Below the pieces are notes generated by a model. The model saw nothing but the letters and a program-made list of their open reading frames with translations, was not told the DNA's origin and did no database searches. Below, piece after piece: positions 22,348-33,264 of a stretch of DNA of 40,750 bases. The stretch comes from Gnetum montanum (Eukaryota > Streptophyta > Gnetopsida > Gnetales > Gnetaceae), in NCBI GenBank assembly GCA_015680685.1, contig MNCI01014167.1, positions 1 to 40,750 on the forward strand. Direction: 5' to 3'. Both the position numbers and the translations under genes were made by a program. Positions within the stretch are counted from its first letter, which is position 1. Each line of letters starts with the position of its first letter.

Positions 22348-23948
22348 TGAAACACCCCAAAAAATGTGAGGTCATTCTTGCATCACCAGGCATTATAGTT
22401 CACGCAACGCTATGGCAGTTCTTCAAGAGAAGAATACTCTGAATTCAAGCTGACTAGTTCTGTAAATTTTCTACTTTGGGTATGAATAGTCTCTACGGAT
22501 CATCTTGCCTGTCCACCTAAGTAGCCTGTCCAGTCAACAGCCTACTTAGAAATGATGCGCGAAGTTAGCAGCAGCATTCAGGATGCATGAAACAGTTCGA
22601 CAAGTTTTCTAAGTCACGAAGTCTGCTACACTACGCTATGTCTTGCTATGTAGCATAGCAAGCTTCAGAAAACATTTGTAGAATGAAGTGCCATGCTACG
22701 CTACACTACGTAGCGTAGCATAGCATGGCAACAGCAATACAACCAGTTCCCTCGTCTAACTTCAAGTCCTTCAACAATATCCCTTTTCATCAGGAAGCAA
22801 CAGACCATGTTTGCTGCTACGCTACGTTGAGCTACATGGCGCAACAAGGCATAGCAATCATGCGGAAGAGATAGAAGGCAACTCAAAGGGTAGGAATAGA
22901 AAGTTTGCAAGTTTTGCAATGTAGAAAGCAAAGTTTGTAGATTGGAAAAGTTTTTGCAACTAAGGCCAATCGCTACACTACATAGCATAGCAAGCATGTA
23001 GCACGCATGTGGTGAAATGTGGGACAACATGCTACACTACACTAAGCATGCTATGCTACGAAGCACAGCAAAGCATGTGGGTGGTTGCATGACATCAATG
23101 CACTTCACCTAATTGAACCATTGCCACATGTCTCTAGATGTTGATGGTGCAATTATGGCATGGCAAGCTCATAGTTGCAGCATGGCAGACTCACAATCAC
23201 AATGGTCATGCACATCCAACACTCATGCTGGCATGTGCAGCACAAGCAAGTCAATGTGGGCCCAAGGCACATGGTGTCTAAACTAACTTTTTCACGTGCC
23301 CTTGGTCCTATAAATACTCCAATGAGCAGCATTCAAAGGGTTTGAATTTTTTCTAATTTTTTCAACTTTCCCTCTCTCTCTAGCACTCAAGCTCTCTTCC
23401 TGGCACATCGTAACATTGAGCATTGTAAGCCTTCTATTTAACACTACAAATAGTTAGCATTCTCAGTTGACATTTTGTTATGTTGCCCTTCTACCACCTT
23501 GGTAGAACCCCCACATGGTTAGCTCCTGAGTCTATGCCCAAGCGCACAATCGTCCTTGCCCTACACATCTTGGTTACTCTCAGGATCTCTGCACTCCACA
23601 ACGCTGTGCAACCGACCGTATCCATCTTGACAAGGTAGACTTATAACTCTAGAGCCGTGCATTTTTCTAACTACATTTTACTTTGTTTACTGCTTACTAT
23701 GACTTTTTACATTATTTTTTGCCTTACTTACACTTAAGCATTACTTCGCATTTTCATTCCATTTTCAAATTATATGTTGCAAAAGGCTATATAGATGCTG
23801 ATTAAGTTCCTGTTTGATCGACCAGACCGTTCAGGGTGCCCCGTATCCACACACACCCAGCACTGCCCTCCCGTAGATATGGGGTTGAGACTGTCATGCC
23901 CGTTGACCCCTCAATGTTTTCCAACTGCCGACGTTTTCGATTGCTACA
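22348..23948 (+). repeat. 3' LTR of Tat-2
   Basis: This 1.60 kb LTR starts tgaaacaccccaaaaaatgt and ends gattgctaca. It carries the palindrome clusters at about 22620-23060 and the TATA box at 23308-23316. Ath-2 integrase sequence resumes on the minus strand directly after it. Confidence 0.9.
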
Positions 23949-26900
23949 ACAGGGCCATCAACCAATTTTTGTCTAGCAAGTTGAGACTCATTAATCATTC
24001 TTTCTATGCTAGACTTAGATCTTGGTCAAGGTCACAGACTGTAGAGAGTGTACAAAGCTCAGATTGTATGGGCAATGTTGGTAGTTTTCCATACATAAGC
24101 TCATATGGAGAATAACCTATGGGAAGTTTCCATGTGGAGCGATAGGCCCAAAGGGCATCATTTAATTTAGTGCTCTAGTCCCTTCAATATTTGCTAATGG
24201 TACATGTTAATATTTTTGAAATCTCCTAATTAGTGACCTTAGCTTAACCATTGGCTTGGGGGTGATATGGTGTTGTGAATTTATGTTCAACCCCAAAGTG
24301 TTACATTAGCTTCTGAAAAGTGGCACCTATAAAATGAGTTCCATTATCAGAAATTAATGCATGAGGTATACTAAACTTGTTTATGATGTTTTGTTATCAA
24401 ATTAAGCAGTGGTGGTGGATGTATAGTTGGCAACAATTGCTGCTTCTACCCACTTGGTACAATAGTTAACTACAACTATTATATATGCCTTTCCATTTGA
24501 TAAAGGTGCAATGGGACCCATAAAGTCAATGCCCTAAATATTGAATGGCTCAAGAGGTTGTATCCATTGTTGTGGTCCTTCCATTCGAGTTGTCATTCCA
24601 CTATTCCTCTGGCACCAATCACAAGTGCAAATGAACTAGTGTGCATCCCTAAAGATTGTTGGCCAATAATACCCTGCCATGAGGATTTTTATGGTCATGC
24701 ATCTTCCAGCATAATGGCCCCCACAAGGACCTTTGTAAGAATCCTAAAGAACATAAAGTTGATTTGTATCAGGGACACACCAACATACCAAGTCATCAAA
24801 AGAAACCTTATAAAGGTTTTCATTAATCTCCATGAAATATTTGACTCGGTGAAGAAACTGTTATTTCTTTTTAAGTGTCTAGCCCTTGTGAAAATTCTTT
24901 CTTAAGTAGATAAGTGAGGATGGTGTCATACCATTTTGGTTCATCAAGAATTTGTGCATTAATAACACCTACAAGGAGAGATTTGTTAGGGAATTGATCA
25001 AATAAAGGGCTCTCTTTCTCCTTGTCATCCCATCTTAGTCGTGATAAGTGATCCATGACCACATGTTCCACACCTTTACAATCTACCATTGTGAGATTGA
25101 ATTCCTACAAAATCATGAGCCACCATATGACATGGGGGCTCACCGTTGGTTTGTTCATTAAAAATTTGATGGCACTATGATCTATGTGTACAAACACTTT
25201 GTAGCCAAGCACATAGTATCTAAACTTCTATAAAGCAAACACCGCTACCATCAACTCCTTTTTTGTGGTGGTGTAGTTCAGTTGTGCACCTACAATGCTC
25301 CAGCTTGCGTAGTGAATGTAATATGGACATTTCTGATCATCCATCTACGTAAGCACTGGTCCCAAAGCATAAATCAATGCATCGGACATCACATGAAATG
25401 ATTTGAACCAATCTGGTTCCTGAAGAATGGTAGTTTCAACAAGCTTTTACTTCAACTATTGAAATGCTGATTCACATGTAGGGGTCTAGATGAATGATGC
25501 ATCCTTCTTTGTTAATTCTACCAACAGCTTAGCAATTTTGGAAAAATTCTTGATGAATCACTGGTAGTAGCNAGCTTAGCAATTTTGGAAAAATTCTTGA
25601 TGAATCACTGGTAGTAGCCAGTATGACCAAGGAATGACCAAACTTCTTTGACTGTTTCAGGTTGATGGGTTATTCCTAGGATTACCCTTAATTTTTTAGG
25701 ATCCACCTCGATTCTTACTTTTGAGATGTGATGCCCCAAGATTGTGCCTTCCTGGACCATAAGATGGCTCTTTTGCCAATTAATCCAAAGGTTTGTTTCG
25801 ACACATCTTTTCAACACCTACTCAAGATGGTCCAAGCCTTGCTCAAACATAGCTCCATAGGTAGAAAAATCATCTATAAAAACTTCTACCCTACTACCAA
25901 TCTATTATTGGAAAATGCTGAGAACTAATCATTGAAATGTTGTTGGGGCATTACATAGACCAAATCGCATCTGACGATAAGCAAAAGTTCCCCAAGGACT
26001 TGTGAAAGTTGTCTTTTCTTGGTCCTTTGGTGCAATCTGAATTTGGTTATAACCATCAAAAAATTTGTTCTATTTGTGCCCCAAAATGATGTCCAATACT
26101 TTGTTGACAAAAGGCAATGGAAAATGATCCTTGAAATTTTCCATAGTGAGCAGCTGAAAATCAATGCACACCCACCTTTTACCTCCTTTCTTTAGTACGA
26201 TTATGAGTGGATTGACCCATTCACTATCTATGACAAGGTAGATGAATCCTTCTTTGAGAAGTTGTTCAATCTCCTCTTTGATAGTCTATTTTAACTTGGG
26301 ATTCAAATGTCGCTACGGTTGTCATTTTGGCTTGATGGTGGGGTCAATGTATATTCAGTGCTAGCATATTCTTGGATCTATCCCAATGAGTTTGGAATAT
26401 GACCAGGTGAAGGCTACTAACCATTTTTCCAAAACTTTTATCAATTTTCTCTTCTATTTTGTAGCAAGCTTGGCATTAATAATAACTGGTCTTCCATTTT
26501 TCAAAAATACTTACTACATTCCAATCGGTAGTGTCTTCAATTCAAGGGGCTCTTATTTAAAATTGTCAGGAATTTCTAGCTCATGCTAATTGACATCATC
26601 ATTATTTCTTTCAAAGAGCTAGTGGTGAACTTACTCAAGTTCATCCATACTTGCAATGTACTTGTACATTAGGCCCTCAGTCAGTTCCATGAATAATGTA
26701 CTATTGCTAGCATCAGCTATTAGCCACTAGGTGCCCTCTTGTTTTGTGGTTACTGCATACAAACATCTCTAGATATTAGCTTCTAGTGCACATTTGTTGC
26801 ATACAAAGATAAATGTTTGCTTTACTGACCATAACTTCTACACATAATGGCACCCTAAATCACTATACACAATATATAGAACTCTCTTCTTCTCGACCTT

Positions 26901-27330
26901 TCCAAATTCATTTTCTTTTGATATTTCCAAGGAAAGATTCCTAATGCCCATTTTAGCATTAACAGTACTTACCCATGCCCTTCCCATAATAATTGGAAAG
27001 TCCCCCTTGTAGTTCTCCACTTTAATTACTAAGAAATTATTAGGATATGACCACCCATAAATGGTGGTGACAATGTCCTCAACTAGTCCCAATGGAATAG
27101 TGACAGACTAGTCCGCTAGTTCCAGTCGGATGTTGCTCCTCTTCAAAGCAGGAAGGTTCCACATTATGTACATCTCATGGGAGATCAAATTAACACTAAA
27201 ACCAAATTCAAGAAAAGCTTTACAAGGCTCATTTTTGGTAATCTACAAGTAAACTAGGGGACTCATGGGATCGACTAACTTTCTAGGTAGGTTACCAGCT
27301 CGAATCCAATCGGATACAACATGTGTCAGC
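23949..27330 (-). pseudogene. pol of Ath-2: protease, RT, RNase H, integrase; broken
   Basis: Reading leftward: an Athila-type protease (about 27240-26838) in which the usual DLGAS site reads EFGFS (codons 27209-27195), followed by NLISHEMYIMWNLP and a GDFPIIMGRAWVSTV end. RT (about 26300-25605) has WVNPLIIVLKKGGKRWVCID, DHFPLPFVNKVLD, YNQIQIAPKDQEKTTF, FGLCNAPTTFQ, the catalytic VEVFIDDFSTYG and SFLGHTGYY. RNase H ends at KGVEHVVMDHLSRL (about 25080-25040). The integrase core has IDFMGPI and ISDNGTHF, but Lys replaces the catalytic Glu (ANG*AKVTN, near 24235-24255). Tat-2 cuts it at 23949. Stops and frameshifts are frequent, and a 46-bp duplication around an N at 25572 adds an artificial break. 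Confidence 0.85.
25526..25618. other. Assembly join: 46-bp exact repeat around one N
   Basis: Positions 25526-25571 and 25573-25618 are identical, separated by a single N at 25572. This is the pattern left when two overlapping contig ends are joined without merging the overlap. The RT coding frame needs only one copy. Confidence 0.9.
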
Positions 27331-29880
27331 ATTATAGTATGGATTCAAGAAGGATTTTGGTTTGAAGGGGACTTGAAGAAAGATGAAATGGAGGAAGGTG
27401 GAGGAGTAGGGTTACCAACCATTAATGTGTATGAGGGATTTGGTGGACTACAAGGTCAAGAGAAGGGTCTTTTCTTTGTTCGTGGTTCCAACCCACTTAA
27501 TGGGTTAACTGATTACAAATTAACCACCTTCGTAGCATTCCTTTGCTATGGTTGTGTAGGAAATTCACCCTGCATGGATGGAGTAGGTGGTAGTTGTGTA
27601 GGAGGTGGAGGAGTACGTGTAGAGATACAAGTTGCATGAGGGTAGTAGGTGGCATCCCTCCATGAATAAGGTAATTGGTATGTTTTAGGAGGGTAGTTAT
27701 GAGATTGGTAAGCAGAAATATGACCAAAGGAGTCCCTTGGAGATGAATGTTGTTGAACATAGTAACCATAGGGATCTGCTTACCAATAAGGGTATTGTTG
27801 TCTTAGAGGAGGCAATGCCCACAATTGTGGTTACTGCCACTACTGGTATAGTTCGTAAGGTTGTGTAGGAGTTCCACTTGGATAGTATTACTGTGGTTTG
27901 TGAAACTTTTGAGGATTTCCTTGTAGATCAAGCAATCTTTTGGGAATTTTCCTTTGTGCAAGTCATGGATGTAAGGCACACACCCTAGATTCTTGTAAAT
28001 GTGATACAACTAGACAACATTCCTTAGGATGTTCATACTGGTAAACATCACATCCACCATCATCATCTTAATCATTATCCATAGCCATCTCTATTGCAGC
28101 TATCTTACCTTTACCCTTAGANTTATCCATAGCCATCTCTATTGCAGCTATCTTACCTTTACCCTTAGATTTGGTACGTTTAGCTTCCTTATGTCTTTGA
28201 TGCTCTCACTCACCACCTTGCTTCTTGGACTCTTCAGTAATTTTTAAAATAACTTGAAACCTATTGTCCATGGAGTCCCATAATTAATCAACTATAGCTG
28301 TAATTTCTGATTGCAATTTCTAGAATGGCAAGGTTTTCTTATTAACCACCTCATATTTGGTGAATTCATCCTCACTATCACAAAATTGAATCCCCTTTTT
28401 CTGAATAGAAGTGTCTTTGTTGTACTTTTTTACACTTTCACGTTTTCTCAACTCTCCCTCCTCCTTGGCTACCTACTTAATTAATTTTTGAATTCGATGG
28501 GTTCTTAAATTTGTCAATCTCCCTTAGGCATAAACACCAAGGATTTTCTTAGTTTCATACTACAACCCATCTATGATATGGCAAAGCTGATCAAGTTGAG
28601 AGTATCCATGGTCGGAACACCTATGCAACAAAGAGTAGTATCGGCCAATAGCAGCATCCAAGGGTTCATGATTTCCTTGTTTCCACCCTTAAATTTATTT
28701 TCTTATATTGGATACTCTGGAGTATGTTTGATATTCATCATTGAATAATTTCAACATCATACTCCATCATCTAATTGATTCTAATTTCAAGGATTGATAC
28801 CAATTTTCTGCTTCTTTTATGAGTGTCCTTGGAAATAATTTCAGCTTTTGCCATTTATTCTCAATGTTTTGCAAGGCACATGCATCTTGAAATGCCTGGA
28901 GATGATTTTGTGAATCAGCATCATATCCTCCCTTAAACCAAGGAATTTTGTTCATATCCAGCCTCTTTATTCTACTATCCTTCACATGCCTTGTTGGAAT
29001 CCTCACAGCCTCTATAATATTTAACATGCCTCAAGTAGTAAGTAGAGGTATACCAAGGCCATGATGGTGGCACCTATGATGTTCCCTACTACCCCTTCTT
29101 TCTTGAGGATGGACCTCTTTGGATTTCCCATGTCTTCAATCATGACTGTCCCAATGGTACCTTCTATTGTTCTAGTCTCATTGGTCACCTCCATCATGGT
29201 TATTCCTTCTTTGGTCATGATCTAAACTAGATGAAGAAGAAGTTGACAATGATGAAGGGGAAGAAGAAAGGGAACTTGCTCTGTGCTACTGCCTATCATC
29301 CTTCCTTTGATGCTTGCAACCACGATCATGATCATGATCTCCTTTGTCCCTCTTTTCTTGACTTGCTTCTCCAGATCCATTTTTGTCATTAGATTCATTT
29401 TAACTAGAACTTGAATTATGGATTGTAGATTGTACATTCCAGTTGAGGGCCCCATGAACAAAGTCAAAGAGAGAAGAATTACTATATAAGTGATTTCCTT
29501 CATCAATTGGACCAAGAGGAGGTAGAAAGATATTTGACCCCTTACCCTTCACAAGCTCATGTTGGTGCTCCAGCTATCGATCCCTTAATTTTTGTGCTTC
29601 AATGGGATGATAATCCCTTGAGTCAAGATCTGGCATCTCATATTCTCCATGGAGATGTTAAAGCCTGTGTTGTGTGAGCATTAGCTGGAGCATTGCTAGA
29701 ACAGATCGGTTAGGTGGCAACACAATGTTGCCTTCCATATCATGCCATCACATCAGTTCATCTTGATGTAAGATGAAGGCAAGGTCTAGTACATACTCAT
29801 CAGGATGAGCATACACCACCTAGTATTGTTAAGGCACCTAAACTACCCTAGGCGGAGATGGGCTCCTGTGAGAAGAAGAT
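27300..29880 (-). pseudogene. gag of Ath-2, broken
   Basis: The start, aligned to the Ath-3 gag ATG, has become ATA (ISSSHRSPSPP, near 29880). The N-terminal part has HPDEYVLDLAFILHQDE and GNIVLPPNRSV. A basic, polar, Ser/His/Asp/Arg-rich region follows (about 29440-29050). The core (about 29027-28767) contains MLNIIEAVRIPTRHVKDSR, IPWFKGGYDADSQNHLQAF and EAENWYQSLKL, which fits retrotransposon_gag. A Pro/Gln/Tyr-rich linker (about 28000-27300) leads to the protease. Numerous stops break it. A 47-bp duplication around an N at 28122 lies inside and is probably artificial. Confidence 0.75.
28075..28169. other. Assembly join: 47-bp exact repeat around one N
   Basis: Positions 28075-28121 and 28123-28169 are identical, separated by a single N at 28122. 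It has the same structure as the join at 25572 and is best read as an unmerged contig overlap. Confidence 0.9.
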
Positions 29881-30016
29881 ATTTTATGTTAATAAAAAGT
29901 GTGTAGTTGATATTTAATTTATTAATAATAATTTTTTTCATAGGATTTGACTCTTACGGTTCAAACAACAAGATTACTAAGTTTCACTAGGTATCTAGCG
30001 CACGAAAAACTACAGT

Positions 30017-30033
30017 CCCCAGCAATAGTGCCA
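30017..30033 (-). other. Decayed primer-binding site of Ath-2 (tRNA-Asp)
   Basis: The plus strand reads ccccagcaatagtgcca, against ccccggcaacggcgcca at the 3' end of tRNA-Asp. The four differences look like transitions at CpG-rich positions. It lies four bases from the LTR start at 30038, as in Ath-3. Confidence 0.75.
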
Positions 30034-30037
30034 ATGA

Positions 30038-30887
30038 TGAGTGGCAAGGTACCCCTATGTCCAACCATACAAATCACAAGCACTCATGTGCAATCTAGTC
30101 GAATTCTGCAAACTATAATTACTAAGTACACTAGAGCTAAACAGTGTGCACGTGTTGTTCATTTGTTGTCTTCCAAGTCCCACTTGTGGAATGTAATTGT
30201 ATGGTTAAGTGTAACTAAGACATGATTTTTATTATTGTGTTTTTATGGAATTACTCACCTAGAACAAGAATAAAAGTAAGAGCGATTAATTGCTAAGTAA
30301 ACTATAGTCTAATCTAGCCTAGCATAAGTAACCATTCCCACTTCCTGGACACATCCTGAACTTCATGCGAACATTACTAGGTTGTCAAACAATAATCATT
30401 TCTAAGCTACCAATTGTCACACGTATGCTCGAATGGGGTTTTGCTTGTATATCTTAATAAGTTGCTCAATTAATCAAAATTAATTACTACATAAATAACA
30501 TTAATGTAAATTACATGAAATATAAATGCATAAAAAAGAAAATCTCAAGTGCTGCAAGGAATGGATCAAAAAGCTCGTCTTTATTACCAACACAATGGTG
30601 TGCTTAGGTACATCAATACTTGAATAAAGATTTGTTCACACTTAGACCTCCTATTATGGGCACTTGGAAAATATTCTAACCTTCAAATAGACAAACTGCA
30701 AGGGTTTCGCTACTTGACTGCCAAAAACTAATTATGCGCTTGGGCACTATATTTATAGACCTAGGAGTAATCCTGCAATATCGAATGTATGATATCACAT
30801 CTTAGGCCACAATATCGTGTACCCGATATTGTGTACTCAATATTGTGGCCACCCCGATATCAAAGTGATGAAAAACACAATTTATCA
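30038..30887 (-). repeat. 5' LTR of Ath-2
   Basis: This 850 bp LTR runs in plus orientation from tgagtggcaaggtacccc to aatttatca and matches 11451-12297. The TATA box (ctataaata on the minus strand) is at 30750-30758. U3 has a perfect inverted repeat, cacaatatcg / cgatattgtg, at 30808-30833. Confidence 0.9.
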
Positions 30888-33060
30888 ATTACTCTAAGTG
30901 GAAGGTTTCCCATCAATCTTCCACAATTGATCTATTTAGAGATTGAAAAGTGCTTTAAGGAAAATGAACATGGAAGGAAAATCCTACCCTTTCTATGCCT
31001 CATCCAAAAAATCTACAAAAGGGCAAGCATCATTTGCTACTCCAACAATACCATCAGGCATGCTTCTTTGGCCTCATGGTCTAAGATCATGAAAGAGAAG
31101 ATGCTAGCAATGACCTAAGAAGAGTAGCAACCACTACCACCACCCACTCAAGAAATAATATTGGAGGCCCATGTATCCATTGAGTGTCTATGTAAAATCT
31201 AAGAATAGCTCTTGAGCAAGCAAGAGCAATGTGCAAGGATAAGTGGGGCAAATCCATCTGTATATTGACTAGGGATGAGTCACCTTAATGAGGTGGCCCA
31301 AACAGTTAGCTAGATGAAGAGGGGTGGTCTAATTTTCTCTACCCAATAAACATAGTTGCCTATGAGGTTGGATCCCAATGCTAGGGAGGTAATGGTGTCC
31401 TTATCTCAACACCATCTATTCTTAGAAATCTCTAGGAATGTCGCCACCTTCTCAATGTGTTTGGAGGAAGGCAAAGAAGCAACTATCTCGATGATGTAAT
31501 AGCAAGGGCAAGAAATAGTGGATGAAGTGGTTGCTGACCATGTCATTGAAGCAATGAATGCACCCATGACATCTGTATCAAATGTATCTATACTTCAAGA
31601 TATGCAAACATCCGTAAGCATAGTCAACAAAAAGTTAAACATAGCCTAGCATGAAGAGTTATTGGAATGATTGGTGGGAACCAGGTAACTAACTTTGGAT
31701 GTCTTTGATTAGAAGACATCATTGCAACCTAGTTAGAGTTGCAGAATGCAAGGGGCAAATGCATTATTTTAGAGGGGCAACTCAAAATGGCTGAAGAACA
31801 AAATCAACACTTGGTCCTAGAGGTTGATGAACTATGTGCCCAACTTGTAGATCCTGCGATCCTCAGCCTAGCAATAACAAGAGATAAAGCTTTCAAATAG
31901 CTTCAAGAATGATTTTAGAAGGTTGAGAAGGAGGTAGTTACAACCATCTTCAACTATTCCATAATAGAAGCAAAAATGCATGTAATTAAGAAGGACTTGA
32001 TAGAGATGCACTAGGAGAACAAGACCTTGACTGCATAGAATTATCGCCTACAAAATGTTGATTCTTAGAAGGGCTAGATGTAAGAATTTATTCATCAATA
32101 GCAAGAGCAGCTTGCTAAGGTAAACAAAAAATTGAGGAGATTGACCACATAAAATAAAAATCTATCAATGAAGAAAGTGTGTGCCTTGCACCAAAAGTCT
32201 GCCATCTAGATTGCTGCCTAGAAGAATGAGGCCATCAAGTTCAAAAAAGTGAAGAATCACTACAAAGACCATGTTGGCCTACAAAAGGAAGCTAATGAAA
32301 AGCACATTTAGATGGCAAAGGTAAAAATAAATGAGGCCCTCCAACAACTCTAACAAGGAAGAGAAATGTGGCAACTCATTGTTGATGAGATCAACGCCTA
32401 CAACAAAGTAGAGATCTACTTAAATGAGTTGCAAATAGAGAAGATGATAGAATATATGGAGTTGGCCAATCTCTTATATGCAAACCTAGTAACATTGACT
32501 ACCAGATGGCCACATTTAGAGTTAGAAAAGCAAGTGGCTAACTTGTATCTATTATACAAGATAGAGTTCAAGCACCACAAAGATGTGAAGTAGAAGCTTG
32601 AGACTACAAACGCTGAACTCAAAGTTCTTAGAGCATGATTTAGAGATCAATAATCAATTGTTGAGAACATAGCCAAATGGATGAATGACTACCAGGATCT
32701 AAAGGACATAGTCAATGCATTCAACATTAAAAGTAAACAATTCACTGCCTAGTTCATCAATGCCAAGGAGCTATTTCTAGCAATCTTGTGTTCCTAGGAT
32801 GTACCCATTCCAACCCACATTGGTGAAGCTGCATAGATGGTGCATGATCCCAAAAGTAAGGAGGAAAAAATGAAAGCACTACTAGATGCTTTTTGCCTCT
32901 CATTTGAAGATTCAGCAGTAGCAAGATAGCCATAGCCACCTCAACAATTGCCCATGCATGAAGTTGATGAAGGTCTCTCGAAACCTCAAGAGGCAGCACT
33001 GCATAGGATCATCTAATCTTCTTCATCCAACTTCATGACATCAAGGAATGTGCTATCCAA
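30888..33060 (+). pseudogene. 3' ORF of Ath-1, second part; coiled-coil-like
   Basis: This is the continuation of the ORF interrupted at 11450. The frame that leaves the left fragment through the 5-bp duplication continues here as TLSGRFPINLPQLIYLEIEK, then GRKILPFLCLIQKIYKRAS, a pattern I associate with the second half of plant-transposon-protein-like domains. After a variable stretch (about 31120-31600) comes a long Lys/Glu/Leu/Ala-rich region (about 31700-32700) with heptad-like spacing, e.g. WQLIVDEINAYNKVEIYLNE, KMIEYMELANLLYANL and HLELEKQVANLYLLYKIEF, suggesting coiled coil. Many TAG/TAA stops replace likely Gln codons. An ATG-initiated frame starting inside the LTR at 30789 is an accident of the insertion. 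Role unknown; it occupies the place of the env-like ORF of Athila elements, but I see no signal peptide or membrane anchor. Confidence 0.55.
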
Positions 33061-33255
33061 TTTTGAAGAGTCATGTCATGGTGTTCAATTTTGTGTCCTG
33101 AACACCATCATTTTTTGTAATGTGTTGATCTATACACCTAGGCACTTAATTTTTTGTCAAGTCAGTTAGTTTGTTTTGTTTGAGAAAAGTCAGTCAACAA
33201 TCCCATACCTTTTCAAATTTTGTAAAAGAATTTGAGGATGAGTTTTCATTTAGTT

Positions 33256-33264
33256 GTGGGGGTA
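33256..33264 (+). other. Polypurine tract of Ath-1
   Basis: gtgggggta lies directly before the LTR start TGATGAG at 33265. The preceding gaggatgagttttcatttag is shared with the Ath-2 minus-strand context, so the block is conserved within the family. Confidence 0.65.

Larger units (their letters stand above)
14620..23948 (+). mobile_element. Tat-2: Tat/Ogre-like LTR retrotransposon with both LTRs
   Basis: This 9.3 kb plus-strand element has LTRs at 14620-16229 and 22348-23948. In order: a presumed primer site at 16230, a leader with tandem repeats, gag (16909 to about 18600), a pol remnant of RNase H, a second RNase H and integrase (to 21015), 3' tandem repeats (21021-21280), a polypurine tract (22332-22343) and the 3' LTR. 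RT and protease are not recognisable, so it is a deleted copy. It interrupts the Ath-2 integrase. The flanks attgg (14615-14619) and acagg (23949-23953) agree at three of five positions, so the target-site duplication is only tentative. The extra RNase H places it in the Tat lineage. Confidence 0.87.
11451..30887 (-). mobile_element. Ath-2: Athila-like LTR retrotransposon with both LTRs
   Basis: This minus-strand element has a 5' LTR at 30038-30887 and a 3' LTR at 11451-12297. Reading leftward it has a primer site (30017-30033), gag (29880 to about 27300), protease, RT, RNase H and integrase (to 23949). Tat-2 is then inserted (23948-14620). The integrase C-terminus follows (14619-14240), then gene-free sequence and a short purine tract next to the 3' LTR. 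The flanks are attaa (11446-11450) and attac (30888-30892), a target-site duplication with one mismatch. Without Tat-2 the element would be about 10.1 kb. It lacks the 3' ORF seen in Ath-1. All its genes carry stops or frameshifts. Confidence 0.88.

Noticed and set aside
27265-27639. Plus-strand 124-residue frame rich in Gly/Val
   Set aside because: Antisense to the Pro-rich gag-protease linker of Ath-2; its Gly-rich look mirrors the Pro codons.
30789-31118. ATG-initiated 109-residue frame crossing the LTR edge
   Set aside because: Its first third is LTR sequence of Ath-2; only the part after 30887 belongs to the Ath-1 3' ORF.
30888-33060. Calling the Ath-1 3' ORF an envelope gene
   Set aside because: No signal peptide, membrane anchor or cleavage site is visible; only the position agrees.
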